A DNA stretch of 64,000 bases from NCBI RefSeq assembly GCF_043099285.1, contig NZ_CP170723.1:2728001-2792000 (forward strand). Direction: 5' to 3'. Position 1 is the stretch's first letter. Each line of letters starts with the position of its first letter. The stretch comes from Oryzobacter telluris. Its GTDB lineage: Bacteria > Actinomycetota > Actinomycetes > Actinomycetales > Dermatophilaceae. The notes under the pieces were generated by a model. That model was given only the letters and a program-made list of their open reading frames with translations, had not been told where the DNA came from and did no database searches. Position numbers and translations under genes: made by a program. Positions 27,947 to 35,819 of this stretch are shown here, piece after piece.

Positions 27947-28792
27947 TCAGAGCAGGACGGTGGTGAAGTCGCCGACCTCGCGGAAGCCGAGCCGCTCGTA
28001 GGTCGCGCGCGCGGCCGCGTTGAAGTCGTTGACGTACAGCGACACCATCGGCGCCTGGCCGACCATCACCTGCTCGACCACGCTCGCGAGCATCGGCACG
28101 GCCAGCCCCTGGCCGCGCAGGCGGGGCGCGAGCCAGACACCCTGCAGCTGGGCGCACCCGAGCGCCAGGCTGCCGACGTCGGTCTTGAAGACGACCTCAC
28201 CGTCCTCGATGACGACGTACGTGTGCCCGCGGGCGGCGAGCGCCGACAGGGACGCCCGGTAGCCGCGGTCGCTCCCCCGGTACGGCGGGTAGCCGATCTC
28301 GGCGGTGAACATGTGCTCGGCCGCCGGGAGGACGAGGTCGACCTCGTCGGGACGGGCGGGGCGCACACGGGGGTCGAGCTCGACCCCGAGGCTCGACGGG
28401 GGCCGGTCGGCGGCGAGGAGGGGCTGGCGCGAGCGCAGCGCTCGCGCCGGTCCCCAGTACGGCGAGAGGTGCCGCCAGAGGCCCTCGACCTCCTCGCGGG
28501 GACCGAAGACCGAGGCGCAGCGACCGCGCCAGCGACGGACCCGCTCGGCGAACGCGGGGCGGCTCTCCTCGGTGGTGCCCACCGGCACGACGTTGGCGCT
28601 GGCCCAGCACAGCGAGGTCAGCTCGCCGTCCACCCGGTGCCCGAGGACGCTCGTCAAGGAACCGGTGCGCGCCCCCTCGACGACCCGGGCCGCGACGAAG
28701 ACGCCGCGCGGGAGGTCGCGGGCGCACACGGCGAGGGCCTCGTCACGGTCGGCGAGCGACAGGGGACGAACCGGGGAGCGCGTGCGCAGCAC
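27947..28792 (-). CDS. DUF4081/GNAT family N-acetyltransferase
   Basis: 281 aa. The N-terminal ~130 residues match the DUF4081 pattern (LTSLCWASANVVPVGTT, then FGPREEVEGLWRHLSPYWGP), and the C-terminal half is a GNAT domain with LQGVWLAPRLRGQGLAVPML and YVNDFNAAARATYERLGF. The orthologue in mycobacteria (Rv2867c type) sits next to ispG (gcpE). Here about 2.5 kb of other genes intervene. Substrate unknown. Confidence 0.82.
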   Translation of the reverse strand: MLRTRSPVRPLSLADRDEALAVCARDLPRGVFVAARVVEGARTGSLTSVLGHRVDGELTSLCWASANVVPVGTTEESRPAFAERVRRWRGRCASVFGPREEVEGLWRHLSPYWGPARALRSRQPLLAADRPPSSLGVELDPRVRPARPDEVDLVLPAAEHMFTAEIGYPPYRGSDRGYRASLSALAARGHTYVVIEDGEVVFKTDVGSLALGCAQLQGVWLAPRLRGQGLAVPMLASVVEQVMVGQAPMVSLYVNDFNAAARATYERLGFREVGDFTTVLL

Positions 28793-28861
28793 CCCACCAG
28801 CCTAGGGCCCGCGCCCTCCCCCACCCGTCCGACGGCGGTTTTCGCAAGGCGCCCACGGCCT

Positions 28862-28898
28862 CGCACCTCCCACCCGTCGTGACCAGGGGGGAGGTGCG
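28862..28898 (-). terminator. Terminator after the SOD-like/membrane protein pair
   Basis: CGCACCTCCC (28862-28871) and GGGAGGTGCG (28889-28898) form a perfect 10-bp stem with a 17-nt loop, about 40 nt beyond the stop of the minus-strand membrane protein and upstream of the GNAT gene. Confidence 0.65.
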
Positions 28899-28939
28899 GG
28901 GGTCCGCGGACACACGAGCGAGCGGTCGGTCGGCCCGCG

Positions 28940-29470
28940 TCAGGCGAGGACGCCCACCGGCCCTGCCGGTTGCGTGGCCGGCTCGGCCGCCATCGACGGA
29001 CGCCACTTCCTCACCAGCTCGCGGGCCGCCAGACCCTCGACGGCCAGGCACGCCAGCATCACCGCGACGCCGGCCCACTGCCGCAGTGACAGCGCACCGC
29101 CCGGCTCGAGCGCCACGAGGACCACGACGAGGCCGACCAGGGCCACGCCCGGCACGGCGAGCCAGCGGCGGCGGTCGGCGATCATCACGACGCCCACCAC
29201 GCCCGGCGCCATGATCGCGCCGGCAGCCGCGAACATCAGGACGAACGGCAGGCCCAGCAGCCGCCACCACCACGACCGGCCGGCCAGCCGCTGCGAGCGC
29301 ACCACCGACACCAGCGCGCCGACCAGTCCGGCCGACCCCACAATGTACAGCGTTCCGCTCCAGGTGAACTCGGGCGATCCCGTGAGCAGCCGCATGAACC
29401 CGCGGGCCACGACACCCCACAGCAGACCGAGGGCCAGGCCCACCGCCGCGGCCCGCGCGGCGCGCATCAT
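28940..29470 (-). CDS. Membrane protein of unknown function coupled to the SOD-like gene
   Basis: 176 aa with four to five hydrophobic helices (GLALGLLWGVVARGF; LYIVGSAGLVGALVSVV; LLGLPFVLMFAAAGAIM; VALVGLVVVLVAL; VAVMLACLAVEGLA) and a short cytosolic tail. The ATG at 29470 overlaps the TGA of the upstream SOD-like gene by 1 nt (TGATG); GTGs at 29473 and 29476 are alternatives. Coupling to an exported SOD-like protein suggests an envelope role, but no domain is recognised. Confidence 0.7.
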   Translation of the reverse strand: MMRAARAAAVGLALGLLWGVVARGFMRLLTGSPEFTWSGTLYIVGSAGLVGALVSVVRSQRLAGRSWWWRLLGLPFVLMFAAAGAIMAPGVVGVVMIADRRRWLAVPGVALVGLVVVLVALEPGGALSLRQWAGVAVMLACLAVEGLAARELVRKWRPSMAAEPATQPAGPVGVLA

Positions 29471-30009
29471 CACCACACCACCGGGAGGCAGGCCAGGCGG
29501 CCACCCGCGGTGCCGGTGTGGTGGTCGGTCTCCAGCGCGTGGATGACGACCGAACGCGTCCCCGGCAGCGGCACGAACGGGACGGAGGCCGTGGCGGTGG
29601 CCGCGCCGTCGTCGACGGTGATGTCGAGCCACACCTCGGTGTCCTCGCTGATCTCGTTGTCGGGCGGCAGGATCCCCGCGATGACGTCGGTGTTGTAGTG
29701 GCCGCCGGCCGAGGCCGGGCTGCCGGCGACGCAGGGCCCGACGTGCAGGTGGGCGCCGTAGGTGTAGCCGTCGGCGTCGGCGCCGATGCCCGAGACGCGC
29801 AGCACGGCGTGGCTGCCCTTCGCCGAGGCGACGAGCTGGAAGGCCGCCGAGGCGCCGTCGAACGGCCCGGCGGCGGCCGTGGCGAGGTCCGCGAGCGCGC
29901 CCGAGGTGCGCACCAGGGGGCCGTGGGTCGCCGCGGACGCTGTCACGGGGACGGCGGTCAGTGCCACGATGGTCGCGGCGGCAGCGAGGTGGCGGGAGGT
30001 GGAGGACAT
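29470..30009 (-). CDS. Exported Cu-only superoxide dismutase-like protein
   Basis: 179 aa. A signal peptide (residues 1-26, ...TASAA) precedes a SodC-like beta barrel. Copper ligands are visible as H87 and H89 in GAHLHVGPC, H104 in AGGHYN and H157 in VVIHALETD. C93 and C174 are the expected disulfide, and R171 in GTAGGRLAC matches the active-site Arg. There is no His between 104 and 157, so the zinc site of classic Cu/Zn enzymes is missing, as in Cu-only SODs. ATG 30009 with GGAAGGGAAG upstream is chosen over GTG 30048. It faces a divergent ECF sigma gene across 166 nt. Confidence 0.78.
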   Translation of the reverse strand: MSSTSRHLAAAATIVALTAVPVTASAATHGPLVRTSGALADLATAAAGPFDGASAAFQLVASAKGSHAVLRVSGIGADADGYTYGAHLHVGPCVAGSPASAGGHYNTDVIAGILPPDNEISEDTEVWLDITVDDGAATATASVPFVPLPGTRSVVIHALETDHHTGTAGGRLACLPVVW

Positions 30010-30175
30010 GGGCTTCCCTTCCGGTCGGGTCCGCAGAAGTGCTGACACCAGACGGACGTCCGCCTCCCCCGCGCCGGGTGACGCCGCGGCCTCCGCAGAC
30101 CTCGACGAGATCTCGCCCGAAGTTCGTCAGCCCGACGTGTCACCCGCCGAGCCGGTTCACTCGTCCGTCACGGTG

Positions 30176-30712
30176 ATGGAGGCGCTCTCGCTCGGCGCGC
30201 AGGACGCCCTCGCCGTGTCGACGGCGGGGGCGCCCGACCTCGCCGTCCTCTTCGACGCCGAGGCGGCGTCGCTCACCCGGCTCGCCCGCTTCTACGTCGA
30301 TGACACCACGGCCGCCGAGGACCTGGTCCAGGAGGCCTTCATCCGCTTCGCCCGCAGCAGCGGGCGGCTGCGGGACCAGGACCGGGCGGCGGCCTACCTC
30401 CGCTCGATCGTCATCAACCTGGCGCGCGACCACAACCGGCGCGGCTTCGTCTCCTGGCGGCACCGTCCTCCGGCCCACCCGGACGCCCCCTCGGCGGCCG
30501 AGACCGCCGAGGAGCGGGCCGAGCGGCTCGCGGTCGTCGAGGCGCTGCGGGCGCTGCCGCGGCGGCAGCGCGACTGCGTGACCCTGCGCTACTACTACGA
30601 CATGCCCGTCGCCGAGATCGCCTCGACGCTCGGGCTGTCGACCAACACCGTCAAGACCCACCTGCAGCGTGGGCTCGACTCCCTCGGCACGACGCTGGAG
30701 GCCCACCGATGA
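30176..30712 (+). CDS. ECF-type RNA polymerase sigma factor
   Basis: 178 aa. Sigma region 2 is at about residues 25-95 (FYVDDTTAAEDLVQEAFIRF; DRAAAYLRSIVINLARDHNR) and region 4 at about 120-172 (ALPRRQRDCVTLRYYYDMPV, then AEIASTLGLSTNTVKTHLQR), with no region 3, as in extracytoplasmic-function sigmas. The start is uncertain: ATG 30176 is used, and GTG 30137 would add 13 residues. Its stop overlaps the ATG of the next gene (ATGA), which is probably its anti-sigma. It diverges from the SOD-like gene, which could be a target. Confidence 0.85.
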   Translation: MEALSLGAQDALAVSTAGAPDLAVLFDAEAASLTRLARFYVDDTTAAEDLVQEAFIRFARSSGRLRDQDRAAAYLRSIVINLARDHNRRGFVSWRHRPPAHPDAPSAAETAEERAERLAVVEALRALPRRQRDCVTLRYYYDMPVAEIASTLGLSTNTVKTHLQRGLDSLGTTLEAHR

Positions 30713-31347
30713 CCCACCTCGAGGACCGCATCAGCCACGCGCTGCGCTCCGCCCCGACCCGGCCGAGCGCCGACCTGTTCGAGCGGGTCGTCGACAGCAT
30801 CGAGGCCGACCGCCACCGCCGCCGGACCGGGCTCGTCACCGTCGCCGTCGCCACCGCCGTCGTGGCCGCCACGACCGCCGCCGTCCTCCTCCTCACCCCT
30901 CGCACGAACGGAGCGCTCGCCATGCCCTGGTGGATCCTCGAAGTCGCCGTGACCCTCGTCCTCGTGGCCATCGCGGTGTGGCTGGGGCCGTTCATCAAGC
31001 GGTTCGGGCGGGCCTATGCGGCCGACGTCTTCCACGACAACCCGCTCACCGGCAAGAGCTACATCGTGCTCACCGACATCGTCTACTACCTGATCTTCGC
31101 GGCGTACATCCTCTTCGGCGTGCACTTCGGGCCGCAGGCCGACTGGAACAACGACGTGTCCGGTCTGGTCACGGCGGAGCAGCTGACCTTCTCGGCCGCG
31201 CGCATCGGCGGCATCCTGCTCGCCATCGGCATCCTGCACGGGCTCAACATCGTCCTGATGCCGGTGCTCGGCCGGCTCTTCTCCCTCAACCGCCGGGTGA
31301 CCGGTCCGCGGGAGTCCGAGCGCGAGTGGGCCGACCTCGACCGCTGA
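30709..31347 (+). CDS. Membrane protein, putative anti-sigma partner
   Basis: 212 aa. The N-terminal ~38 residues are soluble (THLEDRISHALRSAPTRPSA), followed by a helix at about 42-63 and further helices at about 73-95, 120-140 and 163-185. The ATGA overlap with the ECF sigma gene and the soluble N-terminus plus membrane anchor are the arrangement expected for an anti-sigma factor. No zinc-binding HxxxCxxC motif was found, and the extra helices are unusual, so the role is inferred from position only. Confidence 0.65.
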   Translation: MTHLEDRISHALRSAPTRPSADLFERVVDSIEADRHRRRTGLVTVAVATAVVAATTAAVLLLTPRTNGALAMPWWILEVAVTLVLVAIAVWLGPFIKRFGRAYAADVFHDNPLTGKSYIVLTDIVYYLIFAAYILFGVHFGPQADWNNDVSGLVTAEQLTFSAARIGGILLAIGILHGLNIVLMPVLGRLFSLNRRVTGPRESEREWADLDR

Positions 31348-31368
31348 CCCGGGCGGGAGTCGGTCAGC
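31343..31368. terminator. Compact bidirectional hairpin between convergent genes
   Basis: GCTGACC (31343-31349) and GGTCAGC (31362-31368) form a 7-bp stem spanning both stop codons (TGA at 31345-31347 and the ispG stop at 31364-31366). The genes are only 16 nt apart, so this may serve both. Confidence 0.4.
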
Positions 31369-32527
31369 CCGAGACGGTGACGGTGGGCGCGCCCACGGTC
31401 TCGTCGTCCATCGGCTCGCCCATCTCCTCGGCGATCCGCATGGCCTCCTCGATGAGGGTCTCGACGATCTGGCTCTCGGGGACGGTCTTGATGACCTCGC
31501 CCTTGACGAAGATCTGGCCCTTGCCGTTGCCCGAGGCGACACCCAGGTCGGCCTCGCGGGCCTCCCCCGGACCGTTGACGACGCAGCCCATGACGGCGAC
31601 GCGCAGCGGCACGGTCATGCCCTCGAGCCCGGCGGTGACCTCGTCGGCGAGCTTGTAGACGTCGACCTGCGCGCGCCCGCACGAGGGGCACGACACGATC
31701 TCGAGCTTGCGCGGCCGCAGGTTGAGCGACTGCAGGATCTGGATGCCGACCTTGACCTCCTCGACCGGGGGCGCCGACAGCGACACCCGGATCGTGTCGC
31801 CGATGCCCTGCGAGAGCAGCGCGCCGAACGCGGTGGCCGACTTGATGGTGCCCTGGAACGCCGGCCCGGCCTCGGTGACGCCGAGGTGCAGCGGCCAGTC
31901 GCCGCGCTCGGCGAGCAGCTGGTAGGCCTTGACCATGACGACCGGGTCGTTGTGCTTGACCGAGATCTTGAAGTCGTGGAAGTCGTGCTCCTCGAACAGG
32001 CTCGCCTCCCAGACGGCCGACTCGACGAGCGCCTCGGGCGTGGCCTTGCCGTACTTCTTCATCAGCCGCGGGTCGAGCGAGCCCGCGTTGACGCCGATGC
32101 GGATCGACACACCGGCGTCCTTGGCCGCCGCGGCGATCTGCTTGACCTGGTCGTCGAACTGGCGGATGTTGCCCGGGTTGACGCGCACGGCCGCGCACCC
32201 GGCGTCGATGGCCGCGTAGACGTACTTCGGCTGGAAGTGGATGTCGGCGATGACCGGGATCTGCGACTTGCGCGCGATGGCCGGCAGCGCCTCGGCGTCG
32301 TCCTGGCTGGGGCACGCGACGCGCACGATGTCGCAGCCGGAGGCGGTGAGCTCGGCGATCTGCTGGAGGGTCGCGTTGATGTCGGTGGTCGGCGTCGTCG
32401 TCATCGACTGCACCGAGACCGGGGCGTCGCCGCCGACCTCGACCTTGCCCACGCGGATCTTCCGGCTCTGGCGACGGGGGGCGATGGTGGGCGCGGGCAG
32501 CGCGGGCATACCGAGGGAGACCGACAT
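31364..32527 (-). CDS. ispG: 4-hydroxy-3-methylbut-2-en-1-yl diphosphate synthase
   Basis: 387 aa. IspG (GcpE) is the [4Fe-4S] enzyme converting MEcPP to HMBPP in the MEP isoprenoid pathway. Seen are APVSVQSMTTTPTTDINAT, VNPGNIRQFDDQV, GVNAGSLDP, and the cluster Cys in EIVSCPSCGR and VAVMGCVVNGPGE. ATG 32527 (MSVSLGMPALP) fits the family N-terminus. The rip and dxr genes lie close by on the same strand, separated by the plus-strand coiled-coil pair. Confidence 0.96.
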   Translation of the reverse strand: MSVSLGMPALPAPTIAPRRQSRKIRVGKVEVGGDAPVSVQSMTTTPTTDINATLQQIAELTASGCDIVRVACPSQDDAEALPAIARKSQIPVIADIHFQPKYVYAAIDAGCAAVRVNPGNIRQFDDQVKQIAAAAKDAGVSIRIGVNAGSLDPRLMKKYGKATPEALVESAVWEASLFEEHDFHDFKISVKHNDPVVMVKAYQLLAERGDWPLHLGVTEAGPAFQGTIKSATAFGALLSQGIGDTIRVSLSAPPVEEVKVGIQILQSLNLRPRKLEIVSCPSCGRAQVDVYKLADEVTAGLEGMTVPLRVAVMGCVVNGPGEAREADLGVASGNGKGQIFVKGEVIKTVPESQIVETLIEEAMRIAEEMGEPMDDETVGAPTVTVSG

Positions 32528-32561
32528 GGAACCAAGCGTACGTGCGCGACCTCGGAGGGCC

Positions 32562-33518
32562 ATGATCGACGTCGTGCAGACCCGGGACACCCTCGACCGC
32601 GCCACCTCCGACCACCGCGAGGCCGCGCACCTGCGCGCCCTCCTCCACGCCCTCCGCGACGACCTCGAGGAGGCGCGAGGGGCTGCGGAGACCGCCCGCC
32701 GGCGCCACGGCCTCGAGGAGGACGACGTCAAGCGCCTCGAGGGAGTGCGCCTGTCCGCCCTGCTCGCCGCCGTGCGCGGCACCCGCACCGGCGAGCTGCA
32801 CCAGGAACGGGCGCAGGAGGTCGCGGCCCGCTACGCGCTCGAGACCGCCACGCGGGCCGTCGAGGCGCTCGAGGAGCAGCGGGTCGCCCTCGACGAGCGG
32901 CTCGCCCGCCTCGGCGACACCGCCGCCCGGAAGGAGTCCGCCGCCCAGGCGCACGCCGAGGCGGTCCGCACGAGCGGGTCCGCCACCTCCCCCGCCCTCG
33001 AGCGGGTCCTCGACGAGCTCGCCACCGTGCGCGCCGAGGCGGTCGAGGTCGACGAGGCCCTCGCCGCCGGACGCCGGGCGCTGGCCTCGCTCGAGGCCGC
33101 CCAGGGCGACCTCGGCTCTGCCGACTCGTGGTCGGCCTACGACACCTGGTTCGGCGGCGGGCTGATCTCGTCCTCGATCAAGCACGACCGCATCGACAGG
33201 GCCGCCGCCCGCATCCAGGAGGCGCAGCGGGCGGTCGCCGACTTCACCCGAGAGCTCGCCGACACCGGCCCGACCGAGCGACTGCAGGCCCACCTCGGCA
33301 TCACCCCGATGACCAGGACCCTCGACGTCTGGTTCGACAACATCTTCACCGACCTGTCGGTGCGCTCGAGGATCAAGGACTCGGCCGCCCGGGTCGACGA
33401 GGCGGCCCGCGCGGTCCGCGAGGCCGTGGCGCGCCTCACCGCCCGTGCCGACGCCCTGCGCCAGGGCGCGACCGGGCTGCGCGAAGAGCGGGACGCGCTC
33501 CTCGGCGACGCGCCATGA
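32562..33518 (+). CDS. Coiled-coil protein of unknown function, paralogue 1
   Basis: 318 aa, highly charged and almost wholly alpha-helical, with no signal peptide. Heptad-like stretches cover residues ~10-180 and 265-312. The central patch is D188-S-W190-SAYDTWFGGG (to 200), K207, then a helix and DVWFDN at 255-260. ATG at 32562 has CGGAGGG 4-9 nt upstream. The next gene is a paralogue of identical length starting in an ATGA overlap. The WxxxDTxxGGG...K pattern recalls uncharacterised coiled-coil proteins found in other phyla. Function unknown; a structural or membrane-associated role is only a guess. Confidence 0.75.
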   Translation: MIDVVQTRDTLDRATSDHREAAHLRALLHALRDDLEEARGAAETARRRHGLEEDDVKRLEGVRLSALLAAVRGTRTGELHQERAQEVAARYALETATRAVEALEEQRVALDERLARLGDTAARKESAAQAHAEAVRTSGSATSPALERVLDELATVRAEAVEVDEALAAGRRALASLEAAQGDLGSADSWSAYDTWFGGGLISSSIKHDRIDRAAARIQEAQRAVADFTRELADTGPTERLQAHLGITPMTRTLDVWFDNIFTDLSVRSRIKDSAARVDEAARAVREAVARLTARADALRQGATGLREERDALLGDAP

Positions 33519-34471
33519 TGCTGCCCGTGGAGACCAGGGACGCCCTCGACACGGCCATCGCCCACGACGACGAGGCCACGACGCTGCGTCAGACGCTGCG
33601 GGCCCTGCGCGCGCAGGCCGCCACGCTGCGCACCGAGCTCGAGACCGTCCGCGCCCGGCACCGCCGCGAGGAGGAGGACGTCGAGCGCCTCGACGGGCTG
33701 GGCCTGACGGCGCTCACCTCCCTCTTCCGGCGGACCCGCGACGACGACGTCCGCCGCGAGCAGGCCGAGGAGGAGGCGGCCAGGGCCGACCTCAAGGCCT
33801 CCCTCGCGCGCCTTCGGGCCGTCGAGGACCGCGCCGAGGAGGCCGACCGCCGGCTCGCGTGGCTCGGCGACACCGCGACCACGCGCGAGGCCGCCGCCAC
33901 CGCGCACGCGCAGGCCCTCGTCGACAGCGGGACCCCGGAGGGCGTCGAGCTGGCCGAGCTCCTCGCAGGGATCGCCTCCGCCGACGAGGAGGTCGCCCAG
34001 CTCGAGCGGCAGCGCGAGGCCGGGTCGAAGGCCGCGACCTCCCTCGACGCCGCCCTGCGCCAGCTCGGCGTGGCCGGCGACTGGTCGACCGTCGACACCT
34101 TCGGGGGCGGGGAGGCCTTCGTGGGGACCGTCAAGGCGCAGCGGATGCAGGCGGCCGGGCAGTGGATCGTCGAGGCCCAGGACGCCTTCTTCGACTTCGC
34201 CCAGGCCGTGCGCGACCCCGGCCCCGTGACGCGCCTGCGCCCCGACCTCGGCGTCAGCGACCTCAGGACGACCGTCGACGTGTGGCTCGACGACCCCATC
34301 AGCGACTGGATGGTGCACCGCTCGATCCAGGACAGCTCCGAGCAGGTGGAGGCCGCGGCCGCGTTCGTGCGCGACGCCCTCGCCCACGCGCTGCAGCGGC
34401 AGGCCGCCGTGGAGCAGCACCGCGCCGGGCTCGCCGCCCGGCGCGACGCGCTGCTCAGCCCCCGAGCTTGA
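33515..34471 (+). CDS. Coiled-coil protein of unknown function, paralogue 2
   Basis: 318 aa, the same length as the gene before it, and alignable without gaps: LGDT at 117-120, W190-STVDT-FGGG (to 199), K207, and DVWLDD at 255-260 share positions. Overall identity is modest, so the duplication is old. It starts at ATG 33515 overlapping the previous stop (ATGA). The 3' end overlaps the convergent rip gene by 17 nt. The pair may form a heteromeric coiled-coil assembly; this is inference. Confidence 0.75.
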   Translation: MMLPVETRDALDTAIAHDDEATTLRQTLRALRAQAATLRTELETVRARHRREEEDVERLDGLGLTALTSLFRRTRDDDVRREQAEEEAARADLKASLARLRAVEDRAEEADRRLAWLGDTATTREAAATAHAQALVDSGTPEGVELAELLAGIASADEEVAQLERQREAGSKAATSLDAALRQLGVAGDWSTVDTFGGGEAFVGTVKAQRMQAAGQWIVEAQDAFFDFAQAVRDPGPVTRLRPDLGVSDLRTTVDVWLDDPISDWMVHRSIQDSSEQVEAAAAFVRDALAHALQRQAAVEQHRAGLAARRDALLSPRA

Positions 34472-35819
34472 CCGGGTTCACGACGTCCGCGTAGATGAGC
34501 AGGGCCGACGCGCCCAGCAGGACGATCGACACCGTGTACGCGACGGGCAGCGCCTTGGCGACGTCGACGTAGCCCGGGTCCGGACGACCGGTCAGCGCCG
34601 CGAACCGACGCTTGAGCCCCTCCCACAGCGCCCCGGCGACGTGGCCGCCGTCGAGCGGCAGCAGCGGGATGAGGTTGAACAGGAAGAGCATGATGTTCAG
34701 CCCGGCCAGCAGGCTGAGCATCACCCAGAACTTGTCGGTCCACTTCTCGCCGAAGAGCGCGTCGTACTTGCCCGAGCTCACCTCGCCCGCGACCCGGCCG
34801 ACACCCACGACCGACATCGGGCTGTCGAGCTCGCGCTCGGCCCCGCCGAAGGCGGCGTCCCAGACGCCGACCATCCGCTCGGGGATGTGGACCAGCGCCT
34901 GCGCCACCCGTGACACGTTCATCCAGAGGAAGGCGGGCACTGCCGAGACCGGCTGCGGTTCGTAGGCCATCGGTGCGGCGGACGAGACCCCGAGGAAGCC
35001 CGCCTCGGTGGTCGGCGTCTTCCCGGCGGCGTCGACGACCGGGCGGCCCTGGGCGTCGAGGACGGGGACCACGTTGCGGATGGGCGTGGCGGTGAGGGTC
35101 AGCTGCCGCCCGTCGCGCTCGACGACGACGGGCAGGGCCTGCCCGATCCGCGGCCGCACGATCTCGCTGACGTCGGTGGTCTCGGTGACGGGGATGCCCG
35201 CGAGGGAGACGAACGTGTCGCCCGGCAGGATGCCGGCCTGCATCGCCGGGGTCGGCGGAAGGCCCTCGCACGACGTGGCCTTGGCGGCCACGGTGACCGG
35301 TGCGACGCACTGCGACACCGCCGCCACCTGGGCACCCGGCTGCGGCGTCGCCAGGCCGTGCACGGTGAGGATGATCGTCAGCAGCACGACCCCGATGAGC
35401 AGGTTCATCACCGGCCCGCCGAGCATGATGACGAGCTTCTTCGGCACGCTCAGCTTGTAGAAGACGCGGTGCTCGTCACCGGGGCGGACCTCCTCCAGGC
35501 TCGCGGCCCGCGCCTCGTCGACGAGCTGGCTGAACCGGCCCGTGCTCGAGACCCGCACCGTGTTGGGGTCCTGGCCCTTGCGGGGCGGGAACATCCCGAT
35601 CATCCGGATGTAGCCGCCGAGCGGGACCGCCTTGATGCCGTACTCGGTCTCCCCGCGGCGGCGCGACCACACGGTGGGCCCGAAGCCGACCATGTACTGC
35701 GTCACCCGCACGCCGAAGCGCTTGGCGGGCACGAGGTGGCCCACCTCGTGCAGCGCGATGGACAGGGCGACACCGAGGGCCATGAACAGCACCCCGATGA
35801 CGAAGGCGAGGACGGTCAC
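34455..35819 (-). CDS. rip: Site-2 intramembrane zinc metalloprotease (RseP/Rip1 family)
   Basis: 454 aa. It cleaves membrane substrates such as anti-sigma factors. The active site HEVGH (His24-Glu25-x-x-His28) is in the first helix, one PDZ domain follows (TPAMQAGILPGDTFVSLAGI), and the third zinc ligand is in LLPLDGGHVAGAL in the second core helix. GXGPTVWS-type and LGGPVMNL motifs are present. The GTG at 35819 overlaps the dxr stop (GTGA). The ispG-rip-dxr neighbourhood matches mycobacteria, except that a coiled-coil pair now separates rip from ispG. A possible client is the anti-sigma-like protein at 30709. Confidence 0.93.
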   Translation of the reverse strand: MTVLAFVIGVLFMALGVALSIALHEVGHLVPAKRFGVRVTQYMVGFGPTVWSRRRGETEYGIKAVPLGGYIRMIGMFPPRKGQDPNTVRVSSTGRFSQLVDEARAASLEEVRPGDEHRVFYKLSVPKKLVIMLGGPVMNLLIGVVLLTIILTVHGLATPQPGAQVAAVSQCVAPVTVAAKATSCEGLPPTPAMQAGILPGDTFVSLAGIPVTETTDVSEIVRPRIGQALPVVVERDGRQLTLTATPIRNVVPVLDAQGRPVVDAAGKTPTTEAGFLGVSSAAPMAYEPQPVSAVPAFLWMNVSRVAQALVHIPERMVGVWDAAFGGAERELDSPMSVVGVGRVAGEVSSGKYDALFGEKWTDKFWVMLSLLAGLNIMLFLFNLIPLLPLDGGHVAGALWEGLKRRFAALTGRPDPGYVDVAKALPVAYTVSIVLLGASALLIYADVVNPVKLGG

